From positions 3,410,001-3,474,000 of the forward strand of contig NZ_CP035103.1 of assembly GCF_006094695.1 (NCBI RefSeq): a stretch of DNA of 64,000 bases. The letters run 5' to 3'. Below, in pieces: positions 56,330-64,000 of the stretch. Position 1 is the stretch's first letter. Every line of letters starts with the position of its first letter. The translations under genes were made by a program, and so were the position numbers. This DNA is from Kocuria rosea (GTDB taxonomy: Bacteria; Actinomycetota; Actinomycetes; Actinomycetales; Micrococcaceae). The notes beneath the pieces were generated by a model. That model was not told the DNA's origin. It did no database searches and worked only from the letters and a program-made list of their open reading frames with translations.

Positions 56330-57556
56330 TCAGGCGCGGGGCAGCGGGCGCACGTGCTCGGGCCGCAGACCGATGCCGATCGCCCGCCCGGTGAGGTGGG
56401 GCAGGAACGGCAGCGCCCGGACGAGGCCCAGCGGCACCGGGGGCCGCGGCCGCGCCCCGGTCCGGGCCGGCACGAGCCGGCGGGCCAGCACGAGCTGGAA
56501 CAGCTGGGTGGCGCGCGCCGGCCACGCCCGCCGGCGCTGCACCCGCGCGAGATCCCGCGCCCGCACCCCGCCGCGCAGCAGCCGCGGCCCGAGCAGGTTC
56601 GCCGCCGCGACCGCGTCCTGGATCGCGAGGTTGATGCCCACGCCCCCGGCCGGGGACATCGCGTGCGCGGCGTCGCCGAGGAACAGGATCCCGGGCCGCC
56701 ACCAGCGGCGCAGCCGGTCCACGCGCACGCGCAGCAGCTTCACCTGGTCCCAGTCCTCGATCGTGGTGACCCCCTCCCCCAGCCCGGGGGCGAGCGCGCG
56801 CACCCTCTCCCGGAAGGCGTCCAGTCCCTGGGCGCGCAGGGCGTCGTGCTCGCCGGCCCGCACGATCATGGCGGCCTGCCAGTAGCCGGTGCGCGGCAGG
56901 GCCACCACCGCGCCGTCCCCGGCGTTGAACAGCGGCTGCTCCTGCCCCTCGTGGCGGGGCACGCGGAACCACAGCACGTCCATCCGCGACGGCGAGGCCC
57001 TGGGCACCAGGCCGGCCGCGGCCCGCAGCACGGAGTCGCGGCCGTCGGCGGCCAGCACCAGCTCGGCCCGGATCCGCACCGGCGCCCCGTCGTCGTCGTG
57101 CGCCGTGACGCCGGTGCACCGGCCGTCCTCGACGAGCAGGCCGTCGGCGGCCGTGGAGCGCAGCAGCCGGAAGCCGGGCATCGCCTCGCCCTTCTCGGCG
57201 AGCAGGTCCAGGAAGTCCCACTGCGGCAGGAACGCGATGAACGGGCAGCGCACGGGCAGGCGGTCGAACCGGCCGACCACCACCGTCTCGCCGCCGAGGG
57301 AGACGGTGGCGCGCTCCACGCGGGTGTGCGGCAGCGCCAGGACGTCCTCGAGCCAGCCGAGCTCGGCCATCAGCTCGAGGGTGGAGGGGTGCAGGGTGTC
57401 GCCGCGGAAGTCGCGCAGGAAGTCCCCGTGCTTCTCCAGGACCACCACGTCCACGCCCTGCCGCGCGAGCAGCACCCCGGCCATCAGCCCGGCCGGGCCG
57501 CCGCCCACCACGCAGCACGTGGTCCGCACCTGCTCCGTCGTCCGCTCCGCCGCCAC
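56330..57556 (-). CDS. FAD-dependent aromatic monooxygenase-like protein
   Basis: This 408-aa class A flavoprotein has the dinucleotide fold CCVVGGGPAGLMAGVLLARQG, the DG motif VLAADGRDSVLR and the second FAD motif LFLGDAAHAMSPAGGVGINLAIQDA, shown in part as GDAAHAMSPAGG. It is typical of PHBH-like hydroxylases. The substrate is unknown. GTG 57556 has GGGAGG five bases upstream and is preferred to an upstream frame start. Its C-terminus is Arg/Pro-rich. The 193-bp gap to 57749 shows no gene. Confidence 0.88.
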   Translation of the reverse strand: MAAERTTEQVRTTCCVVGGGPAGLMAGVLLARQGVDVVVLEKHGDFLRDFRGDTLHPSTLELMAELGWLEDVLALPHTRVERATVSLGGETVVVGRFDRLPVRCPFIAFLPQWDFLDLLAEKGEAMPGFRLLRSTAADGLLVEDGRCTGVTAHDDDGAPVRIRAELVLAADGRDSVLRAAAGLVPRASPSRMDVLWFRVPRHEGQEQPLFNAGDGAVVALPRTGYWQAAMIVRAGEHDALRAQGLDAFRERVRALAPGLGEGVTTIEDWDQVKLLRVRVDRLRRWWRPGILFLGDAAHAMSPAGGVGINLAIQDAVAAANLLGPRLLRGGVRARDLARVQRRRAWPARATQLFQLVLARRLVPARTGARPRPPVPLGLVRALPFLPHLTGRAIGIGLRPEHVRPLPRA

Positions 57557-57749
57557 GGGTGCCTCCCGGGCCCTCGCTCGTCCGCTGTCCCTGCCGACGA
57601 TCCCACCGGGGTGGCGGTCGCGCAAGAGGCGGCCCGGCCCGCGTCCCGGCCGGACGCGTCATCCCCGCCGCCCCCTTCCCCCGGCCGACCGGGAGCGCGA
57701 GAGTGGGAACCGCAGCGCCGGACGCCGACCGCACCGACAGGAGATCCCC

Positions 57750-58307
57750 ATGGGCACGCTGATCGTCACCGAGTTCATCACCCTCGACGGCGTCGTCGAC
57801 TCCCCCGGCGGCGGCCCGCACCCGCACGCGGGCTGGAGCTTCCGGCACGTGACCTATGACGAGGCGGCCTACGAGCTCAAGGACCGGGAGCAGAAGGAGG
57901 CGGCGGCGATGCTGATGGGCCGGGTCAGCTACGACGAGTTCGCCCCCGTCTGGCCGTCGATGGAGGAGTTCGCCGAGTACAACGCCATGCCCAAGTACGT
58001 GGTCTCCTCCACCCTGGAGGACCCGCGCTGGCACAACACCTCCGTGCTGCGCTCCCTCGACGAGGTCGCGCGGCTGAAGGCCACGGTCGACGGCACGATC
58101 CTCGTGCACGGCAGCGCCACCCTGGCCAAGGGCCTCGCCGCCGCGGATCTCGTGGACCGGTACCACCTGCTGGTGTTCCCCGTGCTGCTCGGCGCGGGCC
58201 GCCGTCTCTTCGACGACAGCACCGACACGTTCCGCACCCTGGAACTGGTGGAGCACGAGGCCTACGCCAACGGCGTCCTCAAGTCCGTCTACGACGTCGT
58301 CCGCTGA
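57750..58307 (+). CDS. Dihydrofolate-reductase-family protein
   Basis: This 185-aa protein of the RibD_C/DHFR-like superfamily starts LIVTEFITLDGVVDSPGG, then AAAMLMGRVSYDEFAPVWP and ILVHGSATLAKGL, with LVFPVLLGAGRRLFDD. Many such stand-alone proteins exist in actinobacteria with unknown substrates. AGGAG precedes the ATG at 57750. It is convergent with recQ, 21 bp apart. Confidence 0.85.
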   Translation: MGTLIVTEFITLDGVVDSPGGGPHPHAGWSFRHVTYDEAAYELKDREQKEAAAMLMGRVSYDEFAPVWPSMEEFAEYNAMPKYVVSSTLEDPRWHNTSVLRSLDEVARLKATVDGTILVHGSATLAKGLAAADLVDRYHLLVFPVLLGAGRRLFDDSTDTFRTLELVEHEAYANGVLKSVYDVVR

Positions 58308-58328
58308 CCGGCGGCCGCCCGTCGGGGC

Positions 58329-60026
58329 TCACGGTCCCTCATCCGGCCGTTCCCCGGAGCCGCGCACCAGCAGCCCGTCGTGCTCCTCGATCAGGCGCAG
58401 GGACAGCTCCTTGTACCCGACCGCGTCGAACAGCACGGTGATCCGGTCCGGCTCCGCGCCCATCACGATCCCGTGGCCCCACTCGCGGTGGGTGACCGGG
58501 CTCTGGATCTCCCAGCCGTGCGGGGTGGCGGCGGACCGCTCCGCGGCCTCGGCGGCGGAGCCGGTCTCCGAGCAGGTGTCGCAGTTGCCGCACCAGCCGT
58601 CGGTCTCCTCGCCGAAGTAGTGGAGCAGCCAGTCCCGCCGGCACCCGTCCGTCTCGGCGTAGCCCCGCATCATGTCGATCCGCGAGCGGTCGATCCGGTG
58701 CTGGGCCTCGGCCTCCGCGAGCGCGGCGGCGACGGCGTCCTCCGGCGCGACCCCGTCTACGGCCCGGTAGCCCTCGGGCCGGGCCAGCACGCCGCCGCTG
58801 TGCTCGAGCAGGTGCAGGGCCCGGGCCTGGGCGCGGGGGCCGAGGCCGGTGTGCTCGCGCAGCTCGCGGGCCCGGACCGGCCCGTGCCCGAGGACGGCGC
58901 GGAGGACCTCCTCGAGGTCCGCCCGCTCGGGGGCGGCGCCGGCGAAGTACTGCTGGAGCCCCAGGTCCTCGGAGCGGTAGTGCAGCACGGCGAGGGCAGG
59001 CCTCCCGTCCCGGCCGGCCCGGCCGATCTCCTGGTAGTAGCTGTCCAGGGAGTCGGGGATGTCCGCGTGCACCACGAAGCGCACGTCCGGCTTGTCGATG
59101 CCCATCCCGAAGGCGGTGGTGGCCACCACCACGTCCAGCTCGTCGCCGTGGAACCGGGCGTGCACCTCGTCCCGCTCGGACCTCCGGCGTCCCGCGTGGT
59201 AGGCCTCGGCACGCACGCCGCGCCGGACCAGCTCCGCGGCGTAGTCCTCCGTCTCCCGGCGGGTGGCGACGTAGACCAGCCCCGGGCCGGCGAGCCCGGC
59301 GACCTCGTCGAGCACCGCCCGGCGCTTGTCGGAGGCCTGGTGGTGGCGCACCACCCGCAGCTCGATGTTGGGCCGGTCGAAGCTGTGCACCAGGACCAGG
59401 GGGTCGCGCAGGCCCAGCCGGTCGACGATCTCTGCCCGGGTGTGCGGGGAGGCGGTGGCAGTCAGGGCCACGACGGCCGGGCGCCCCATCCGCTCGACGG
59501 CCTCCTGCAGCACCAGGTAGTCGGGGCGGAAGTCGTGGCCCCACGAGGAGATGCAGTGCGCCTCGTCCACCACGAACAGGGACGGCGGGTGCGCGGCGAG
59601 CCGCTCGGTGATCTCCTCCCTGGCCAGCTGCTCGGGGGCGAGGAAGAGGAACTTCGCGTCCCCGCGCGCCACGGCGTCCCAGGCGGCGCGCTCGCGCCGC
59701 GCCCCCACCGCGGAGTTCACCGCGAAGGCGACCTCCGCCCCGAGGTCCTCGTTGATCGCCTCGACCTGGTCGTGCTGGAGGGCGATCAGCGGGGACACCA
59801 CCACGGCGGTCCCGGGCAGGGCGGCGCCCGGGACCTGGTAGATCGCGGACTTGCCGTGGCCGGTGGGCATCACCGCCAGGACGTCCCGGCCGGCCGCCGC
59901 CGCCGCCATCGCCTCGAGCTGGCCCTCGCGGAACTCCGTGATGCCGAAGCCGGACGCGGCGACCTCCCGGAGCCGTTCCGCGGTGACCGGTGCGGCGCGC
60001 CCGCCCGCGCCCGTGGCGGCACCCAC
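58329..60026 (-). CDS. RecQ-family ATP-dependent DNA helicase
   Basis: This 565-aa superfamily 2 helicase has FREGQLEAM (motif 0), VMPTGHGKS (Walker A, Lys59), VVDEAHCISSWGHDFRPDY, ALTATA, ATTAFGMGIDKPDVRFV and the QEIGRAGRDG arginine finger. The RecQ zinc site (CRRDWLLHYFGE, then CGNCDTC) is present. There is no HRDC domain. After the winged-helix part comes an extra C-terminal region with SPVTHREWGHGIVMG, like that of other actinobacterial short RecQ proteins. It should unwind DNA 3' to 5' in repair. GTG start; a 26-codon frame lies just upstream. Confidence 0.93.
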   Translation of the reverse strand: MGAATGAGGRAAPVTAERLREVAASGFGITEFREGQLEAMAAAAAGRDVLAVMPTGHGKSAIYQVPGAALPGTAVVVSPLIALQHDQVEAINEDLGAEVAFAVNSAVGARRERAAWDAVARGDAKFLFLAPEQLAREEITERLAAHPPSLFVVDEAHCISSWGHDFRPDYLVLQEAVERMGRPAVVALTATASPHTRAEIVDRLGLRDPLVLVHSFDRPNIELRVVRHHQASDKRRAVLDEVAGLAGPGLVYVATRRETEDYAAELVRRGVRAEAYHAGRRRSERDEVHARFHGDELDVVVATTAFGMGIDKPDVRFVVHADIPDSLDSYYQEIGRAGRDGRPALAVLHYRSEDLGLQQYFAGAAPERADLEEVLRAVLGHGPVRARELREHTGLGPRAQARALHLLEHSGGVLARPEGYRAVDGVAPEDAVAAALAEAEAQHRIDRSRIDMMRGYAETDGCRRDWLLHYFGEETDGWCGNCDTCSETGSAAEAAERSAATPHGWEIQSPVTHREWGHGIVMGAEPDRITVLFDAVGYKELSLRLIEEHDGLLVRGSGERPDEGP

Positions 60027-60030
60027 CGGC

Positions 60031-60111
60031 TCAGCGGGGGATCAGGGCGAGGACGGTCGCGGGCCCGTGCCCGCCCTCGTCGTCGTCGACCAGGTCCCGG
60101 CTGGTGCCCAT
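60031..60111 (-). CDS. Possible 26-aa leader peptide ahead of recQ
   Basis: ATG at 60111 with GGGAG upstream starts a 26-codon frame (MGTSRDLVDDDEGG...LALIPR) that stops 4 bp before the recQ GTG. The spacing suggests translational coupling. It is too short to judge by codon use, and it may be chance. Confidence 0.3.
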   Translation of the reverse strand: MGTSRDLVDDDEGGHGPATVLALIPR

Positions 60112-60237
60112 GGTGCCGCTCCCGTCCGCTGCCGCACCCTGCGGCCGTCTCTCCTCACGGCCAGGGTAGGCACCGGATCCGGGAATCACCACGGCGGGCC
60201 CGTGTGCGGTCCGGGGCCGGGCTGCCGGAGGCGCAGA

Positions 60238-60990
60238 ATGGGACCCGTGGAAATCATCGTCATCGCCGCCCTCGCGATCCTCGTGGGCTCGGTCCTGCAG
60301 CGCGTCTCGGGCACGGGGGTCGGCCTGGTCGTGGCCCCGACCCTCGCCCTGCTGCTGGGCCCCGCCACGGGCGTGCTCGTGACCAACGCGACGACGACCG
60401 TCTCCGGCTTCCTCATCATGCTCTCGGTGTGGCGCCACGTGGACTGGCGGCGGTTCGCCCTCATCGCCCCGGCCGCGGCGGTGGGCGCCGTGCCGGCGGC
60501 GCTCGTGGTCCGCGAGCTGCCCGCCGCCTGGCTGCAGGTGCTGGTGGGCGGCGTGGTGCTGCTGGCCCTCACCACCATGTTCGGGCTCCCCCGCCTGCCC
60601 GAGTGGCCGGGGCGGCTGCCCACGGTGCTCGCCGGGGCGATCGGGGGGTTCTTCAACACCACGGCGGGGGTGGCCGGACCGGTCATGGTGATCCACTCCC
60701 GGCTGGCCCGCTGGGAGCAGCGCTCCTTCGCCGCGACCCTGCAGCCGGTGTTCATGACGATGGGCGCCCTGTCGGTGCTCACCAAGACCCTGCTGGGCGC
60801 GGCGGGGACCGGCGGGATGCCGCCGTGGTGGGTGGCCCCCGGCGTGGTCCTCACGGTGGTGCTGGGCGTGCGGATCGGCGGGGTCGTCGCCCGCCGCGTG
60901 TCCCTGAGCACGGCGCGCACGGTCGCTCTGGTCCTCGCGGGGCTGGGCGGGGCGATCACGCTGGTGCGCGGGCTGCTGGGCGTGCTCTGA
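60238..60990 (+). CDS. TauE/SafE-family membrane transporter
   Basis: This 250-aa protein has about 7-8 membrane helices and the pseudo-repeat family pattern: GSVLQRVSGTGVGLVVAPTLALL in the first half and AGAIGGFFNTTAGVAGPVMVIH in the second, shown in part. TauE/SafE proteins export sulfite or sulfoacetate or move other small anions; the substrate is unknown. GGAG seven bases before ATG 60238; a GTG three codons later is possible. It is divergent from recQ and its leader. Confidence 0.88.
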   Translation: MGPVEIIVIAALAILVGSVLQRVSGTGVGLVVAPTLALLLGPATGVLVTNATTTVSGFLIMLSVWRHVDWRRFALIAPAAAVGAVPAALVVRELPAAWLQVLVGGVVLLALTTMFGLPRLPEWPGRLPTVLAGAIGGFFNTTAGVAGPVMVIHSRLARWEQRSFAATLQPVFMTMGALSVLTKTLLGAAGTGGMPPWWVAPGVVLTVVLGVRIGGVVARRVSLSTARTVALVLAGLGGAITLVRGLLGVL

Positions 60991-61003
60991 GCCCGGCCGC
61001 CCC

Positions 61004-61426
61004 TCAGTCCTCGCGGGCCCGGCGCGTCGCGGCGTCGTTGGCCTTCCGGATCGCGTCGACGAGCTCCTTCTTGGTCATGTAGGAGCGCCCCTCCACGTCG
61101 AGCCGCTTCGCCACCTCGTAGAGGTGCTCCTTCGAGGAGTTCGCGTCGACCCCGCCGGCGGTCTCCGCGCGGGAGTCGCGGCCGCCCGCGGCGTGCTCGT
61201 CGGAGGGCCCGTACTCCTCCTTGCCCTCCCAGTGGTCGCCGACCTTCTCGTGGGTGTGCTTGAGCGCGCTGTAGGCCGTGCGCGCCGCGCGCTCCTCGTC
61301 GCCGTACTCCTCGAGCGCGGAGTCGTAGGTCTTGGCGAACGTGTCCTGCGCCTTCTGCCCCGAGCGCTGCAGGGTGGAGGGCAGTTCGCTCTTCTTGGCG
61401 TGGTCGTCCTTGCCGGTCTTGGGCAC
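61004..61426 (-). CDS. ChaB-family protein with C-terminal Rho-N-like helices
   Basis: This 140-aa protein has a ChaB domain (ELPSTLQRSGQKAQDTFAKTY, then GDEERAARTAYSALKHTHEKVG in part). A C-terminal SAP/Rho-N motif follows (SKEHLYEVAKRLDVEGRSYMTKKELVDAIRKA in part), usually nucleic-acid binding. Both halves point to a small stress- or DNA-linked protein. AAGGAG precedes the GTG 61426. It follows the SDR gene by 35 bp on the same strand and is probably co-transcribed. Confidence 0.85.
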   Translation of the reverse strand: MPKTGKDDHAKKSELPSTLQRSGQKAQDTFAKTYDSALEEYGDEERAARTAYSALKHTHEKVGDHWEGKEEYGPSDEHAAGGRDSRAETAGGVDANSSKEHLYEVAKRLDVEGRSYMTKKELVDAIRKANDAATRRARED

Positions 61427-61461
61427 GAGGTGCTCCTTCCGTAGGGGTGTGGGGGCGCGGC

Positions 61462-62364
61462 TCAGAAGACGGGCATGCCGCCGGTGACGCCGAGGACGGT
61501 GCCGCTGACGTAGCTGGCCTCGGCCGGGCTCGCGAGGAAGACGTAGGCGCCGGCCAGCTCGGCGGGCTGGCCGATCCGGCCCAGGGGCGTCTCCTTGCCC
61601 ATGTTCGCGACCGCTCCGGGCTCCTTCGTGGCGGGCCCCAGCGGGGTCCACACCGGTCCGGGGGCGACCGCGTTGACGCGGATGCCCTCGGGCCCCAGCT
61701 CGGCGGCGAGGTTGGCGGTGACGTTGTTCAGCGCGGCCTTCGTGGCCGCGTAGTCGATCATCGACACGGACGGGTCGTAGGCCTGCACGGACGTGGTATT
61801 GATGATGCTGTCCCCGCGGCCGAGGTGCGGCAGCGCCGCCCGGCTGATCCAGAGGGTGCCGTAGAGGTTGGTGCGCACGGCGCGCTCGAGGTCCTCCGTG
61901 GCGAGGCCCTTGAGCCCCGCCTCCCCGCGGGCCCAGTGGAAGCCCGCGTTGTTGACGACCACGTTGAGCCCGCCGAGGCCCTCGACCGCCCGGTCCACGA
62001 TGTCCCGGCAGCTCTGCTCCTCGCGCACGTCGCCGGGGACCAGGACGGCGGTGCGGCCGGCCTTCTCGATCCACCCCACCACGTCCTGGGCGTCCTCCTG
62101 CTCCTCGGGCAGGTAGTTGATCGCGACGTCGGCCCCCTCCCGCGCGAACGCGATGGCCACGGCGCGGCCGATCCCGGAGTCCCCGCCGGTGATGAGGGCC
62201 TTGAGCCCCTCGAGCCGGCCCCTGCCCTCCCAGGACGCCTCGCCGTGGTCGGGGACGGGGTCCATGGCGGCGGTCAGCCCCGGGGGCGTCTGCTGCTGCT
62301 CGGGCATCCCGCCCTCGTCGTCGGCCATCGCGCGGGCGTGCTGGGAGACGGGTGCCTCGGGCAT
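61462..62364 (-). CDS. SDR-family oxidoreductase (general-stress-protein type)
   Basis: This 300-aa dehydrogenase begins with a 50-residue polar N-terminal extension, then TGGDSGIGRAVAIAFAREGADVAINY (NAD(P) site, in part), VVVNNAG, and SMIDYAATKAALNN (Tyr-x3-Lys). The ending SYVSGTVLGVTGGMPVF fits the YdaD/GSP39 type made under stress. GAAGGAG precedes the ATG. It forms a likely operon with the ChaB gene. Confidence 0.9.
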   Translation of the reverse strand: MPEAPVSQHARAMADDEGGMPEQQQTPPGLTAAMDPVPDHGEASWEGRGRLEGLKALITGGDSGIGRAVAIAFAREGADVAINYLPEEQEDAQDVVGWIEKAGRTAVLVPGDVREEQSCRDIVDRAVEGLGGLNVVVNNAGFHWARGEAGLKGLATEDLERAVRTNLYGTLWISRAALPHLGRGDSIINTTSVQAYDPSVSMIDYAATKAALNNVTANLAAELGPEGIRVNAVAPGPVWTPLGPATKEPGAVANMGKETPLGRIGQPAELAGAYVFLASPAEASYVSGTVLGVTGGMPVF

Positions 62365-62552
62365 GTCGGGCTCCTTCGATCAGGTTGCTTATCGTTTGCT
62401 TCTCCCACCCTAGGAGGACGGGCGCCCCCTTGTCTTCCCCCGGGGGCACAATCTTCCGCGCCGGCCGTGGACACCCCTCGACGCTCCTCGAGTTCCGTTG
62501 ATAGGTTCGCGGCACGCACCCCACCGCGCACCGACGACCCGGGAGAGACCGC

Positions 62553-64000
62553 ATGAGCCCCGACATGAAGCCCCGCAGCCGTCAGGTGACCGACGGCATC
62601 GACGCGACCGCCAGCCGCGGCATGCTCCGCGCCGTGGGCATGGGCGACGCCGACTGGGAGAAGCCCCAGATCGGCATCGCGAGCTCCTGGAACGAGATCA
62701 CCCCCTGCAACCTCTCCCTGGACCGGCTCGCCCAGGGCTGCAAGGAGGGCGTCCACGCCGGCGGCGGCTACCCCCTCCAGTTCGGCACGATCTCGGTCTC
62801 GGACGGGATCTCGATGGGCCACGTGGGGATGCACTTCTCGCTGGTCTCGCGCGAGGTCATCGCGGACTCCGTGGAGACGGTGATGCAGGCGGAGCGCCTC
62901 GACGGGTCCGTCCTGCTGGCCGGGTGCGACAAGTCCCTGCCGGGCATGCTCATGGCCGCCGCGCGCCTGGACCTGGCCTCGGTGTTCCTCTACGCGGGGA
63001 CCATCGCCCCGGGGTGGGTGAAGCTCACCGACGGGACCGAGAAGGACGTCACCCTCATCGACGCGTTCGAGGCCGTGGGCGCGTGCAAGGCGGGCCTGAT
63101 GGGCAGGACGGACCTCGACCGCATCGAGCGGGCCATCTGCCCGGGCGAGGGCGCCTGCGGCGGGATGTACACGGCCAACACGATGGCCTCCGTGGCCGAG
63201 GCCCTGGGCATGAGCCTGCCCGGCTCCGCGGCCCCGCCCTCGGCGGACCGGCGGCGCGACCAGTTCGCCCACCGCTCCGGGGAGGCCGTCGTCGAGATGC
63301 TCCGGCAGGGCATCACGGCCCGGGACGTCCTGACGAAGGAGGCCTTCGAGAACGCCGTCACCGTGCTCATGGCCCTCGGCGGGTCCACCAACGCCGTCCT
63401 GCACCTGCTGGCCATCGCCCACGAGGCGGAGGTGGATCTCACCCTCGAGGACTTCAACCGGATCGGGGACCGCGTCCCGCACCTCGCGGACCTCAAGCCG
63501 TTCGGCCGGTACGTCATGAACGACGTCGACCGGCACGGCGGCATCCCGGTGGTCATGAAGGCCCTGCTCGACGCCGGGCTGCTGCACGGGGACGCCCTCA
63601 CCGTGACCGGCCGCACGGTGGCCGAGAACCTGGCCGCCCTGGACCCCGGGCCCCTGGACGGCGACGTGATCCGCAGGCTCGACAACCCGATCCACCGCAC
63701 GGGCGGGATCACCGTCCTGCACGGCTCCCTGGCGCCGGAGGGCGCGGTGGTGAAGTCCGCGGGCTTCGACGCCGAGGTCTTCGAGGGCCCGGCCCGCGTC
63801 TTCGAGCGCGAGCAGGCCGCGATGGACGCCCTGGAGGCCGGGGAGATCACGGCCGGGGACGTGCTCGTGATCCGCTACGAGGGCCCCAAGGGCGGCCCCG
63901 GCATGCGCGAGATGCTGGCCATCACCGGGGCGATCAAGGGCGCGGGGCTGGGCAAGGACGTCCTGCTGCTCACGGACGGCCGGTTCTCGGGCGGCACCAC
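62553..64000 (+). CDS. ilvD: Dihydroxy-acid dehydratase (runs off the window)
   Basis: The reading frame is open from ATG 62553 (GGGAGAG ahead) to the right edge, giving about 482 of the usual 560-620 residues. It dehydrates 2,3-dihydroxy acids in branched-chain amino acid synthesis. The Fe-S and metal motifs are present: [10 protein letters not shown] and [16 protein letters not shown]. The substrate region [12 protein letters not shown] and [14 protein letters not shown] follow. The end ([12 protein letters not shown]) is the family signature just before the C-terminal part. No other ilv gene is in the window. Confidence 0.96.
   Translation, partial: MSPDMKPRSRQVTDGIDATASRGMLRAVGMGDADWEKPQIGIASSWNEITPCNLSLDRLAQGCKEGVHAGGGYPLQFGTISVSDGISMGHVGMHFSLVSREVIADSVETVMQAERLDGSVLLAGCDKSLPGMLMAAARLDLASVFLYAGTIAPGWVKLTDGTEKDVTLIDAFEAVGACKAGLMGRTDLDRIERAICPGEGACGGMYTANTMASVAEALGMSLPGSAAPPSADRRRDQFAHRSGEAVVEMLRQGITARDVLTKEAFENAVTVLMALGGSTNAVLHLLAIAHEAEVDLTLEDFNRIGDRVPHLADLKPFGRYVMNDVDRHGGIPVVMKALLDAGLLHGDALTVTGRTVAENLAALDPGPLDGDVIRRLDNPIHRTGGITVLHGSLAPEGAVVKSAGFDAEVFEGPARVFEREQAAMDALEAGEITAGDVLVIRYEGPKGGPGMREMLAITGAIKGAGLGKDVLLLTDGRFSGGT

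Overview
The window is very GC-rich with strong third-position GC bias, dense gene packing, many GTG starts and ATGA/GTGA/TTGA overlaps. Together with a homodimeric-type AceE and mycothiol-type DinB proteins, this points to a high-GC actinobacterium. A Micrococcaceae member (Kocuria/Arthrobacter-like) is my best guess, from general gene content only. No tRNA, rRNA, CRISPR array, insertion sequence or prophage was seen.

Layout. 1-8.7 kb is housekeeping and accessory: the tail of a membrane protein, a sensor kinase/response regulator/DUF4097 operon, an MFS exporter, a SOUL protein, an epimerase, small proteins, a RibD-like reductase and a Bcp peroxidase. 8.7-40 kb is one large purine-catabolic island. 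40-45.3 kb is a compact set coding for a methyltransferase, a glycosyltransferase, a degenerate 6-pyruvoyl-tetrahydropterin-synthase-like protein, an MDR dehydrogenase and two membrane lipid-type proteins. 45.4-64 kb is a mosaic of regulator/target pairs (MarR/DinB, TetR/MFS), formamidase, a secreted M23 peptidase, RecQ, stress proteins and the start of ilvD, which runs off the window.

The purine island encodes base uptake (two NCS2 permeases), guanine deaminase, 8-oxoguanine deaminase and xanthine dehydrogenase (xdhABC followed by moaA for its molybdopterin). It then encodes urate oxidase, 5-hydroxyisourate hydrolase, OHCU decarboxylase, allantoinase and (S)-ureidoglycine aminohydrolase. Glyoxylate is handled by two complete-looking branches. 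One is the glycerate route (gcl, hyi, tartronate semialdehyde reductase, glycerate kinase). The other is a set that would run Kornberg's dicarboxylic acid cycle: malate synthase, malic enzyme and pyruvate dehydrogenase E1 (aceE). Allantoate amidohydrolase and a recognised ureidoglycolate lyase/dehydrogenase are not in the window. An uncharacterised CitE-like protein (DUF6986-type) sits translationally coupled between malate synthase and the aminohydrolase.

Regulation. An IclR-family gene lies in the middle of the island. I find a recurring element built from TGRAA and TTCCA half-sites spaced alternately 11 and 10 bp apart. It occurs at five promoters (about 9.0, 10.06, 17.55, 23.0 and 23.08 kb), and a perfect 16-bp palindromic version (TGGAAGAATTCTTCCA) lies at 33.94 kb between guanine deaminase and xanthine dehydrogenase. 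Four of the sites sit directly next to recognisable -35/-10 promoters, so this looks like the operator of one purine regulon. One of these operators controls a previously easy-to-miss 61-codon gene (8788-8973, minus strand) with a perfect ribosome binding site and one membrane segment.
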